Origin: Reyranella aquatilis
GTDB lineage: Bacteria; Pseudomonadota; Alphaproteobacteria; Reyranellales; Reyranellaceae
DNA: 64,000 nt
Direction of reading: 5' to 3'
NCBI RefSeq assembly: GCF_020880995.1
Contig: NZ_JAJISD010000007.1
Location: forward strand, 1-64,000
The notes below the pieces were generated by a model. That model saw nothing but the letters and a program-made list of their open reading frames with translations. It was not told the DNA's origin and searched no databases. The translations under genes were made by a program, and so were the position numbers. Below, piece by piece: positions 56,273 through 64,000 of this stretch. The first letter of the stretch is position 1. Each line of letters starts with the position of its first letter.

Positions 56273-56470
56273 GTGGGCACCACTAGCCCTCGTCGTTCTT
56301 CTGTTGGGCGCGGCGGCTCTCGTTAAATACCTACGATCCAAGTGAGAAGTCGTGTTATTCGAACGGAAGGCTTGATGGTCTTGACCGAGCGCCACGTCAT
56401 CGATGCAGCGTCTCTGCATAGCGCTACCGTGACAACTGCGCTGTTGGCAGGTTCGGCCCATTAGCACACT

Positions 56471-56818
56471 ATGATAGCCATGCGTCGTCTGCGCCTCCTT
56501 GCTGGCCTGCTAGGCTGCTTTGCCGTTCTCGCGGCAAGTCTGCCCGCAGCCGCTTTTTGGTCGGCACCTTCGCTCAATAGCGTACCGGCACAGACGGCAG
56601 CATCCGAGCCTTGTGATAACTGCCCTGATTGCCAAGGGGCGCCGTGCGAGCCAGCGATGGCCGGTTGCGTCCAGACCTGCGTGGCCTCGGCGCCCGCACT
56701 CGGCGTGGCGGATTTTTCCTTGGGCGAGGTATCAACTACTGAAGCGGTAAGTTCCCCGCCGCTGGCCGCCTTGCACGGCCGATCTCCGCCACCCGATCCC
56801 TTCCCACCGCGATCCTAA
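56471..56818 (+). CDS. Cys-rich exported protein heading the second cus module
   Basis: This 115-aa protein has a signal peptide (ASLPAAA|FWSA) and a Cys cluster CDNCPDCQGAPC followed by GCVQTC, a likely metal-binding region. A second ATG lies three codons on. It precedes cusB on the same strand, as Cys-rich small proteins precede or accompany the pump genes in the first cus operon and the czc operon. No family recognised. Confidence 0.6.
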   Translation: MIAMRRLRLLAGLLGCFAVLAASLPAAAFWSAPSLNSVPAQTAASEPCDNCPDCQGAPCEPAMAGCVQTCVASAPALGVADFSLGEVSTTEAVSSPPLAALHGRSPPPDPFPPRS

Positions 56819-56907
56819 CTTCCCGGCGTTTATTGTAGCGAAGCGAATGCCCAATGGCATTGCGCTGCTCGCGCGTATGCACGCGAAGTTGTTGGAAGGA
56901 AAGTCGC

Positions 56908-58170
56908 ATGTCGAGCACACCACATTCGAAGCGGGCGCATGCCGTGGCGATTGCACTAATCGCGCTGTTGCTGGGCGGGGCCGCAGGCGCCGCGGCCGTA
57001 TTGTGGATGTGGAAAGGCGGTGGCTCAACCAGCCCGATGTCATCCGACGAGGCTGCAGGGCATACACCCACAGGCCCGTGTAACGGCAAGCCGGCCAAGC
57101 TCTATCGCAATCCCATGGGCGCACCCGACACCTCTCCGGTGCCCAAAAAGGATTCGATGAACATGGACTACATACCGGTTTGCGACGACGCAGAGGAACC
57201 GCAGGCCTCCGACATCGTCAAGGTGAGCCTCGATCGTGTGCAGCGGCTCGGCGTTCGCAGCGAATTGGTCGAGGAGCGGCAACTGGCGCGGACCATCCGC
57301 ACTTTCGCCTCAGTGCAGTACGATGAGCGCCGCCAGGCCGTGGTCGCGCCGAAGTTCGGCGGTTGGATCGAGAAGCTTTACGTCAACGCCACCGGCGACG
57401 TCGTGAAGGCCGGCCAGACGCTGTTTGACGTCTACAGCCCCGAGCTCAACGTTTTGCAGCAAGAATTCATGCTGTCGCGCGGCACGCAGAGCGGCGCCGA
57501 GGGCCGCCTGCGCAATCTCGACTATCCCGAGGCCGAGCTTGAGAAGCTGCGCCGTGGCGACCGTGCGTCACGCATCATCGGCGTACCAGCGCCGGAAGCC
57601 GGCACGGTCGTCGAGAAGATGGCGGTCAAGGGGATGCGCTACCAGCCTGGCGAGGTGCTATTTCGCATCGTCGATACATCAACGATGTGGGTGCTGGCTG
57701 AGGTGTACGAACAGGATCTCGCCTACGTGAAGGTGGGCGACATGGCCAAGGTAATGGTCAACACCTGGCCCGACCGGTCGTTTCCCGGCCCCGTGATCTT
57801 CATCTATCCCAATGTTGGCAAGGAAAGCCGCACGGCGCGGCTGCGCATCGAAGTTGCCAACCCTGACGGGCTGCTGCGCGCCGATATGGCGGCCACTGTC
57901 GAGATCGAGGCGCCGTTAGGCCGCGCGCTCGCCGTACCTGATTCCGCGGTGATCGACAGCGGCCAGCGCCAGATCGTGCTGGTCGAGCGCGGCGAGGGCC
58001 GCTACCAGCCGGTGACTGTAAAACTTGGCGCGCGCGTGCCGGGCTATATTCAGGTGCTCGACGGGCTGAAGCCCGGCGAGCGTGTGGTCACCTCGGCGAC
58101 CTTCCTGATCGATGCCGAAAGCAACCTCAGGGCGGCCCTTGGCGCCTTCACGGCGGGAGAGAGCAAGTGA
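56908..58170 (+). CDS. cusB: CusB-type RND periplasmic adaptor (second module)
   Basis: This 420-aa adaptor has an N-terminal helix (AHAVAIALIALLLGGAAG) and a CusB metal-binding motif YRNPMGAPDTSPVPKKDSMN. The barrel segments include GWIEKLYVNATGDVVKAGQ, and the end reads TSATFLIDAESNLRAAL. ATG 56908 has GGAAGG upstream and gives a normal anchor. Its stop overlaps cusA (GTGA). It is more compact than the first CusB copy and has the same metal motif. Confidence 0.9.
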   Translation: MSSTPHSKRAHAVAIALIALLLGGAAGAAAVLWMWKGGGSTSPMSSDEAAGHTPTGPCNGKPAKLYRNPMGAPDTSPVPKKDSMNMDYIPVCDDAEEPQASDIVKVSLDRVQRLGVRSELVEERQLARTIRTFASVQYDERRQAVVAPKFGGWIEKLYVNATGDVVKAGQTLFDVYSPELNVLQQEFMLSRGTQSGAEGRLRNLDYPEAELEKLRRGDRASRIIGVPAPEAGTVVEKMAVKGMRYQPGEVLFRIVDTSTMWVLAEVYEQDLAYVKVGDMAKVMVNTWPDRSFPGPVIFIYPNVGKESRTARLRIEVANPDGLLRADMAATVEIEAPLGRALAVPDSAVIDSGQRQIVLVERGEGRYQPVTVKLGARVPGYIQVLDGLKPGERVVTSATFLIDAESNLRAALGAFTAGESK

Positions 58171-61100
58171 TCGCCGGCCTCATCCGTTGGTCTGCCCGGA
58201 GTCTGCTGCTGGTTTTCATCGCGACCCTCGGTCTGATCGGCGGTGGTCTCTACGCGGTCCGCCACGTTTCGCTCGACGCCATCCCGGACCTCTCCGACAC
58301 CCAGGTCATCGTCTATACCGAGATGCCGGGTCAGGCGCCGCAGGTGGTCGAGGACCAAGTCACCTATCCACTCACGACGGCCATGCTTGCGGTACCGCGC
58401 AGTCGCGCCGTGCGCGGCTTCTCTTTCTTCGGCGTGTCGTTCGTCTACATCATCTTCGAGGATGGCACCGACATCTACTGGGCGCGCAGCCGCGTGCTGG
58501 AATACCTCAACTCGGGCGCCCAGAAACTGCCGGCCGACGTCAAGCCGACCCTGGGACCGGACGCCACCGGAGTCGGCTGGGTCTACCAGTACGTTGTGGT
58601 CGGCGCGAACCATTCCCTGGCCGAGTTGCGCTCGCTGCAGGACTGGTTCATCCGCTTCGGCGCGGCTAAGGCCGAAGGCGTGGCCGAAGTGGCGAGCGTC
58701 GGCGGCTTCGTGCGGCAATATAACGTCGTCGTCGATCCCGTGAAGCTGCGCTCGTTCGGCGTGCCGCTCGCCCGGGTCATCGAGACTATCCGGGCCTCCA
58801 ACCGGGAAGTCGGCGGCCGGGTCGTCGAGATGGCCGAGACCGAGTTCATGGTGCGCGGGCGAGGCTACATCAAAAACGTGGCGGACCTCGAGCAGATCGT
58901 GCTGCGCGCCGACGGGACGGCGCCGGTACTTCTGCGCGACGTGGCGCGGGTCGAGTTTGGCCCCGACGAGCGGCGCGGCGTCACCGAGCTCGATGGCGAG
59001 GGCGAAGTGGTGAGCGGCATCGTGCTGCAGCGCTTCGGGCAGAACGCGCTCGATGTCATCTCCAACGTCAAATCCAAACTCAAGGAGATTGCCGCCGGCC
59101 TGCCGGAGGGTGTTCGCATCGAGCCAGTCTACGATCGCTCGGACCTGATCTATCGGGCCATCGATACCCTCGTCTACACGTTGATCGAGGAAAGCATCGT
59201 GGTGGCAGTAGTCTGTTTCGTATTCCTGCTTCATCTACGCTCAGCGTTGGTAGCGATCATCACCTTGCCGGTTGGCATTCTGATGGCGTTCCTCGCCATG
59301 CATGCGCTGGGCATCGGCTCGAACATCATGAGCCTCGGCGGCATCGCCATCGCCATCGGCGCCATGATCGACGCCGCGATTGTCATGATCGAGAATGCCC
59401 ACAAGCACCTTGAGCGATTGAAGCCGGGGGAGTCGCGCACTGAGGCGATCATAGCGGCGGCGGTCGAGGTTGGCCCGGCGCTGTTCTTCAGCCTGCTGGT
59501 CATCACCGTCTCGTTCCTGCCGATCTTCACCCTGGAGGCCCAGGAGGGCCGGCTCTTCAAGCCGCTGGCCTGGACCAAGAGCCTCGCAATGGCCGCGTCG
59601 GCGCTGTTGTCGGTGACCCTGGTGCCGGCGCTGATGGTCCTGTTCGTGCGCGGCCGCATTTTGCCCGAGCGACGCAACCCGGTGAACCGAGCATTGATCT
59701 GGCTCTATCGTCCGGCGATCCGGCTGGTATTGTGGGCGCGCGTGCCGACTATCCTGTTGGCGGTGGCGGTCTTGGGCGCGACGGCATGGCCTGCGATGCG
59801 GGTCGGCAGCGAGTTCATGCCAAGCCTCGACGAGGGTACGCTGTTCTATATGCCGACCACGTTGCCTGGGCTCTCGGTCACTAAGTCGGCCGAGCTGCTG
59901 CAGACCCAGGACAAGATCATCAAGTCGTTCCCAGAGGTGGCCTCGGTCTACGGCAAAGCCGGCCGCGCCACCACCGCCACCGATCCCGCGCCGCTCGAAA
60001 TGTTCGAGACGGTGATCAACCTCAAGCCCAAGGACCAGTGGCGGCCTGGCATGAACATCGACAAGGTAATTGCTGAACTCGACCGGGCCCTGCAATTCCC
60101 CGGCGTCAGTAACGCCTGGACGATGCCCATCAAGGCCCGTACCGACATGCTGGCGACGGGCATCCGCACGCCCGTCGGCATCAAGCTCTTGGGCCGCGAT
60201 CTCGGCGAGCTGGAAAATCTCGCGCGCCAGGTCGAAGCTGCAGTGCGCGATGTGCCCGGCACGACATCAGCGTTCGCTGAGCGTGTCACCGGCGGCTCCT
60301 TCCTCGACATCGTGCCCGACCGGACCCGGTTGGCACAATACGGTGTGCTGATCGAGGATCTCCAGTTGGCCGTGTCGAGCGCGCTCGGTGGTGAGGCAGT
60401 CGCCACGACGGTCGAGGGCCGGGAACGCTATACGATCAACGTTCGCTATCCGCGTGACCTGCGCTCCGATCCGCGGGCCATCGCCTCCGACGTCCTGGTC
60501 TCGACCATGAGCGGCGGCATGATCCCGCTCGGCCAGCTCGCTGAGGTGAAGCCCAATCGGGGCCCGACAACGATCCGCACCGAGAACGCCCAGCTTGCGG
60601 TCTACATCTTCATCGATTACCGCGACCGCGACCTCGGCAGCTACGTCGCCGACGCCCAGCGCGCCGTACAGGAAAAGGTGAAGTTTCCGCCGGGGTTCTA
60701 CGCTGTGTGGAGTGGGCAGTTCGAGTTCCTGCAGCGGGCGGAGGCCCGACTCCAGATCGTCGTGCCAGCGACTCTGCTGCTGATCCTAGTACTACTCTAC
60801 ATCAACTTTCAGCGGATGACCGAGACGCTGATCGTGATGCTATCGCTGCCCTTTTCACTAGTCGGTGGCTTTTGGTTCGTTTGGTGGATGGGATTCAACA
60901 TGAGTGTCGCCGTGGCGGTGGGTTTCATTGCTTTGGCGGGGGTGGCTGCCGAAACCGGTGTGGTAATGCTAATCTACCTCGATCATGCCTTGGCCGAACG
61001 GCGACGACGCGCTGAAGCCGAGGGCCGTCCGCTCAACCGCTCCGACCTCACGGCAGCGATCATTGAAGGCGCCGTCGAGCGGGTGCGACCCAAGATGATG

Positions 61101-61310
61101 ACGGTGACGGCCATCATGGCAGGCCTGTTGCCGATCCTGTGGAGCACCGGCACGGGCTCCGAAGTGATGCAGCGCATCGCCGTGCCGATGATCGGCGGCA
61201 TGGTGAGCTCAACCCTGCTCACCTTGCTGGTCATCCCGGCGCTCTATGGCCTGGTGAAAGGCTGGCGGCTGCAACCCGCACCTGCGCTCGAGAGAGAGGT
61301 CCATCCATGA
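58167..61310 (+). CDS. cusA: CusA-type heavy-metal RND efflux pump (second module)
   Basis: This 1047-aa pump starts at GTG 58167, overlapping the cusB stop. It has the Cus signature DAIPDLSDTQVIVYTEMPGQ, SLGGIAIAIGAMIDAAIVMIEN and AETGVVMLIYLDHAL, all close to the first copy at 12861-15974. It exports Cu(I)/Ag(I). The two copies are clearly paralogous, and each has its own CusB and TolC, so they form two separate pumps. Confidence 0.93.
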   Translation: MIAGLIRWSARSLLLVFIATLGLIGGGLYAVRHVSLDAIPDLSDTQVIVYTEMPGQAPQVVEDQVTYPLTTAMLAVPRSRAVRGFSFFGVSFVYIIFEDGTDIYWARSRVLEYLNSGAQKLPADVKPTLGPDATGVGWVYQYVVVGANHSLAELRSLQDWFIRFGAAKAEGVAEVASVGGFVRQYNVVVDPVKLRSFGVPLARVIETIRASNREVGGRVVEMAETEFMVRGRGYIKNVADLEQIVLRADGTAPVLLRDVARVEFGPDERRGVTELDGEGEVVSGIVLQRFGQNALDVISNVKSKLKEIAAGLPEGVRIEPVYDRSDLIYRAIDTLVYTLIEESIVVAVVCFVFLLHLRSALVAIITLPVGILMAFLAMHALGIGSNIMSLGGIAIAIGAMIDAAIVMIENAHKHLERLKPGESRTEAIIAAAVEVGPALFFSLLVITVSFLPIFTLEAQEGRLFKPLAWTKSLAMAASALLSVTLVPALMVLFVRGRILPERRNPVNRALIWLYRPAIRLVLWARVPTILLAVAVLGATAWPAMRVGSEFMPSLDEGTLFYMPTTLPGLSVTKSAELLQTQDKIIKSFPEVASVYGKAGRATTATDPAPLEMFETVINLKPKDQWRPGMNIDKVIAELDRALQFPGVSNAWTMPIKARTDMLATGIRTPVGIKLLGRDLGELENLARQVEAAVRDVPGTTSAFAERVTGGSFLDIVPDRTRLAQYGVLIEDLQLAVSSALGGEAVATTVEGRERYTINVRYPRDLRSDPRAIASDVLVSTMSGGMIPLGQLAEVKPNRGPTTIRTENAQLAVYIFIDYRDRDLGSYVADAQRAVQEKVKFPPGFYAVWSGQFEFLQRAEARLQIVVPATLLLILVLLYINFQRMTETLIVMLSLPFSLVGGFWFVWWMGFNMSVAVAVGFIALAGVAAETGVVMLIYLDHALAERRRRAEAEGRPLNRSDLTAAIIEGAVERVRPKMMTVTAIMAGLLPILWSTGTGSEVMQRIAVPMIGGMVSSTLLTLLVIPALYGLVKGWRLQPAPALEREVHP

Positions 61311-61483
61311 GATGTTTCGTGCTCGCAGCGCTGCTCGTGCTGCTCCAGGCATGTTCGAACTCGCCGCCACCCATCCTGGCGCCGTCACCCGGGCCTGACG
61401 ACCCGGCCGCCGTTTCTTCCGACGCGCCTTATCGCCCGATAATGGCCGGCACCGTCTATCACGGGCTTGGGAGGGCGCCATGA
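61307..61483 (+). CDS. 58-aa lipoprotein preceding TolC gene (second module)
   Basis: This short lipoprotein (lipobox LVLLQACS) ends in PYRPIMAGTVYH, matching PYQPSMSGTVNH of the 74-aa protein at 22749-22973. ATG 61307 overlaps the cusA stop and its own stop overlaps the tolC start, so it is coupled on both sides. It is very short and easily missed by gene callers. Its conservation and coupling argue that it is a real pump accessory. Confidence 0.72.
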   Translation: MRCFVLAALLVLLQACSNSPPPILAPSPGPDDPAAVSSDAPYRPIMAGTVYHGLGRAP

Positions 61484-62928
61484 TCCGATCCCCCGCCATT
61501 GTGCTCTTGCTCGTCGGCTTGCTTCCCGGCTGTGCCTCGTTCTCGCCCGATGGCGGCATGAGCGAAGTGGCGCGGGGCGTCGGCCGGGAGACCGGCCCCG
61601 GCGTTGGCAAGAACGTCGTCAAGATCACTAGTGTCGAGCAGGCGCAGCAGGCGAAGGAACAAGTCGCGGCCCTGCTGGCTGCACCCCTCTCGGCCGATGC
61701 GGCAGTGCAGGTGGCGCTGCTCAACAACCGCGACCTGCAGGCTGCCTATAACGACTTGGGTATCTCCGAAGCAGCATACGTCCAGGCCAGCCTGCCGCCC
61801 AACCCGGGGATCTCGCTGATGAATATTGGCGGCACGGGGGTGGCAAATTTCGAGCTGAGGATGATTGGAGACATCCTCAGCTTGTTCACCCTGCCGCGCC
61901 GGACGGCAATCGCCGCTGATCAGTTTGCCCGTGCTCGGCAACAGGCGGTGGCAGCTACGCTGACCCTTGCGACGGACACACGCCGGGCCTACATCCGCGC
62001 GGTCGCCGCCCAGCAGCAGGTCGGCTTCCTGGACCAGGCGCGCAGCACGGTCGACGCGGCCGTAAGGCTGAATATGCAGCTTGGTCAAGCCGGCGGCGGC
62101 GACCAGCTCGATCAGGCCGAACTGGCCGCCTTCTATGCCGAATTGAGCGCGCGCATGGCCCAGGCCCGGCTCACGGCGCGCCGCGAGCGCGAGACGCTGA
62201 TTCGGTTGATGGGTCTGTGGGGCGGCGACACCTCCTTTAGCCTGCCCGCCGAGCTACCGCCTCTGCCGGGCGAACCCGAATCGAAGGCGGCTGTGGAGGT
62301 CGAAGCCATCAACCGCAGGGTCGACCTGACCTTGGCGCGCTACGACGTCGCCGCGCTGGCCAAATCCCTGTCGCTCACGGAAGCCACCCGCTACGTCTCG
62401 ATGCTGCAACTGGCTGGCATCTACAACAACGAGTCGCCCAACATGCTGACCAACAGCAATACCGCGATCAACCGCGGCGGCGCCCAGCTCGACCTCCAGC
62501 TTCCGATCTTCGATACCGGCGAAGCCCGCACGCGGACAGCGCAGGAGACCTACATGCGGGCGCTGAATCGGCTGGCTGCGAAGGCCGTCAATGCCCGGTC
62601 CGAGGCGCGGATCGCCTACGACACCTATCGCGGTACCTATGACATCGCCCGTTTCTGGCGCGACCGGGTCTTGCCGCTACGCCAGACGGTCTCCCGCGAG
62701 GTGTCATTGCGGTACACTAATGGTGTGCTGGCCAGTGAGGGGCTGCGCGTCGATCTGTTCCGGTTCTTCGTTGACGCGCGCGTGCGCATCGGCGCCACCG
62801 CCTCAGCGCTGGACGCCCGACGTGACTTCTATCTGGCTGCGGCCGATCTGCAGGCCGCTCTGTCTATTGGCGCCGGCGGCTCGGCAGCAAGCGAGCCAGC
62901 AGCATCAATATCAATTCCGATGCAGTGA
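61480..62928 (+). CDS. cusC: CusC/TolC-family outer-membrane channel (second module)
   Basis: This 482-aa lipoprotein (lipobox LLPGCAS) has VQVALLNNRDLQAAYNDLG and LDLQLPIFDTGEAR, the same landmarks as the copy at 21316-22752. It ends the plus-strand cus module. The following 62929-63197 stretch shows no clear gene and separates it from the convergent cytochrome c. Confidence 0.88.
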   Translation: MIRSPAIVLLLVGLLPGCASFSPDGGMSEVARGVGRETGPGVGKNVVKITSVEQAQQAKEQVAALLAAPLSADAAVQVALLNNRDLQAAYNDLGISEAAYVQASLPPNPGISLMNIGGTGVANFELRMIGDILSLFTLPRRTAIAADQFARARQQAVAATLTLATDTRRAYIRAVAAQQQVGFLDQARSTVDAAVRLNMQLGQAGGGDQLDQAELAAFYAELSARMAQARLTARRERETLIRLMGLWGGDTSFSLPAELPPLPGEPESKAAVEVEAINRRVDLTLARYDVAALAKSLSLTEATRYVSMLQLAGIYNNESPNMLTNSNTAINRGGAQLDLQLPIFDTGEARTRTAQETYMRALNRLAAKAVNARSEARIAYDTYRGTYDIARFWRDRVLPLRQTVSREVSLRYTNGVLASEGLRVDLFRFFVDARVRIGATASALDARRDFYLAAADLQAALSIGAGGSAASEPAASISIPMQ

Positions 62929-63197
62929 AACCATGAGAACAACTCTTCCCCACTAATCCGTCGCCGTGCAGTGCTCTCGGCGCCTTGACCTCAGGCTAGC
63001 GGCGGCGCCAACCGCACCCAACGTTCCGGCACGGACCTGCGGCGAACCAAGTTTGGGCACATGGCGATGGTGGCCTCGGGCCAATCCTCCGGTTGCGCGA
63101 AGGGGAGCCTGTCAGAATTGTAGTCGACGGCAAACTCAAGCAGAGCAGCCACGGTGGCGCGGCATGCGGTCACTGATCGACATGGCAGGTGGTTTTG

Positions 63198-63683
63198 TCA
63201 CGATCGCGCGCCACCGAGGCGGCTTTGCCGGGCTCTGATGTCCGCAGGCCATCGGCTCTTGATATAAGCCAAGATTGCCGCAATCTCTCGATCCGAGAGC
63301 GTGTCTCCGAAGGCCGGCATATCGGTTGGGTATCCCTCCGGATATGCCGCGGCACCGCGCTGGATGACGAGCACTAGAAAGGCATCCGAATGATGCCACG
63401 TATGCCCGCTTGCGTCATGCGGGGGGGCAGGAAGCCGGCCATTGGGAAGGCGCCGCTGCCAGTCCGGTTGTCCCTCGAGAGCGGTTCCGTGGCAACTCGC
63501 GCAGGCCGTCGCGTAGAGCTGCTTGCCGAGTGCCACCTGGTTGCTGTCGCTGGGATCGATACGGACCGGCTCCTTCCAAAGGAGCACGAAACCACTCGCC
63601 GTGAGAACGATCACGAGCATCGCGCTTCCAAACCCGATCCTCCACCAGTCGCGGCGCGGCGTGGCAAACAATCGTCTACCCAT
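63198..63683 (-). CDS. membrane-anchored class I cytochrome c (second copy)
   Basis: This 161-aa protein has an anchor (IGFGSAMLVIVLTASGFVLL), one CASCH haem site and TDMPAFGD with the Met ligand. It ends IAAILAYIKSRWP. It is the counterpart of 18307-18789 and follows the 97-aa gene by an eight-base overlap in the same order. It runs convergent to the second cus pump genes. Confidence 0.85.
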   Translation of the reverse strand: MGRRLFATPRRDWWRIGFGSAMLVIVLTASGFVLLWKEPVRIDPSDSNQVALGKQLYATACASCHGTALEGQPDWQRRLPNGRLPAPPHDASGHTWHHSDAFLVLVIQRGAAAYPEGYPTDMPAFGDTLSDREIAAILAYIKSRWPADIRARQSRLGGARS

Positions 63684-63969
63684 CGATCGATTCCCTGGCG
63701 GTCGTGCCTTCGTCCTCCTGCCGTGGCTTCGGCTGCAGGCGGCAGTCCGCGTCCACGCACACGATGGCAAGGACCCGGCCCGACCCTCGGCAAGTCACCT
63801 CGTAGGCGGTGACCAACGGTGACAGTGCCGTCTGCTTGACTGTGCCGGGTACGCAAGCCTGCTTGACCAGTATCGCCTGCAACTCGCGATCGTCGGCGAC
63901 TGCCGACGACCCTCCAATGCCTATCAAGGCGGCCAGGCAGACGACGGAGCCTACCATCTCTTGTTTCAT
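63676..63969 (-). CDS. exported 97-aa two-disulfide protein (second copy)
   Basis: This protein has a signal peptide (GGSSAVA|DDRE) and the same DDRELQAILVKQ start, four-Cys pattern and CRGSGR motif as the copy at 18782-19075. It directly precedes the cytochrome c gene, and a cusF gene precedes it. The recurring cusF, 97-aa protein, cytochrome c order is therefore a reusable cassette. Function unknown. Confidence 0.65.
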   Translation of the reverse strand: MKQEMVGSVVCLAALIGIGGSSAVADDRELQAILVKQACVPGTVKQTALSPLVTAYEVTCRGSGRVLAIVCVDADCRLQPKPRQEDEGTTARESIDG

Positions 63970-63979
63970 CGGTGCGCCG

Positions 63980-64000
63980 TCAGTGCCCTTTGCCTATCTT
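63980..64000 (-). CDS. cusF: cusF-like gene, last codons only (runs off window)
   Basis: The last 21 bases read KIGKGH-stop on the minus strand, matching the KIGKH end of the CusF at 19086-19373. It lies in the same position relative to the 97-aa gene. Only the end is in the window, so the identity rests on this match and on synteny. Confidence 0.55.
   Translation of the reverse strand, partial: KIGKGH

Noticed and set aside
58050..60095. Long minus-strand open frames opposite the second cusB/cusA genes
   Set aside because: Same reason: shadow frames of the pump genes, with compositionally biased products.
62929..63197. 60-codon minus-strand frame after the second tolC
   Set aside because: The peptide looks protein-like in part but has no family match I recognise and no clear ribosome site.

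Overview
The window is a dense heavy-metal resistance region (copper/silver, cobalt/zinc/cadmium, lead/cadmium) joined to a broken conjugation module. GC-rich coding, a trb-DUF2274-LysR gene order and FNR/FixK-type boxes (TTGAY-N4-RTCAA) suggest an alphaproteobacterium, probably Hyphomicrobiales (Bradyrhizobium/Nitrobacter-like). This is an inference from style and synteny. The segment is most likely a plasmid or a genomic island. I see no tRNA, rRNA, CRISPR array or intact insertion sequence.

Layout. 0-3 kb: an interrupted metallo-beta-lactamase gene, a LOG-family gene, a small exported protein and a DMT exporter. 3-6.5 kb: an unusual electron-transfer operon. It encodes an exported Met/His-rich domain fused to an FAD/NAD/2Fe-2S reductase, then a b-type membrane protein and a seven-haem cytochrome c, and lies behind a CsoR-like operator. 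6.9-11.8 kb: a minus-strand cop operon (DUF2933, cupredoxin remnant, CusF-like protein, CopA oxidase, CopB, decayed cytochrome c, LTXXQ protein). 12.9-23.6 kb: a long minus-strand cus operon (Cys-rich protein, small lipoprotein, TolC, multicopper oxidase, cupredoxin, CusF, 97-aa protein, cytochrome c, Cys-rich protein, FixH-like protein, CusB, CusA). 23.6-27.6 kb: divergent csoR and copA-type P-type ATPase, then a membrane class III adenylate cyclase. 27.8-34.2 kb: LysR, DUF2274, trbI, trbG, a frameshifted trbF, trbL, trbJ and a truncated trbE, ending in a scar. 34.7-38.6 kb: a pbr-like lead/cadmium cluster (lspA, CDF transporter, PbrT, MerR pseudogene). 39.1-49.7 kb: an XRE regulator, a P1B-4-like ATPase, a second adenylate cyclase between two related exported proteins, czcA, czcB, czcC and a czcI-like gene. 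49.9-51.8 kb: TRAP permeases lacking a binding protein. 51.8-56.2 kb: a MerR regulator, a decayed CDF/lspA pair, and a Cd/Zn/Pb ATPase with four N-terminal HMA-like domains. 56.5-64 kb: a second cus module (plus-strand Cys-rich protein, cusB, cusA, small lipoprotein, tolC) facing a minus-strand cytochrome c, 97-aa protein and cusF that repeat the 18-19 kb block.

How the parts fit. Cytosolic Cu(I) would be pumped to the periplasm by the CsoR-controlled ATPase. There it would meet cupredoxins, CusF proteins, multicopper oxidases and CusCBA pumps. Three operators with the same geometry (TATACC-N7-SGTAT) link csoR/copA, the electron-transfer operon and the 83-aa secreted protein. A second network uses MerR-type promoters (CTGTAG-N3-CTACAG in 19-bp spacers) before the CDF gene, pbrT, the decayed operon and the four-HMA ATPase. 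Three FNR/FixK-type boxes add possible oxygen control. The most novel-looking elements are the Met/His-domain flavoprotein electron-transfer operon and the repeated association of membrane adenylate cyclases with metal P-type ATPases.
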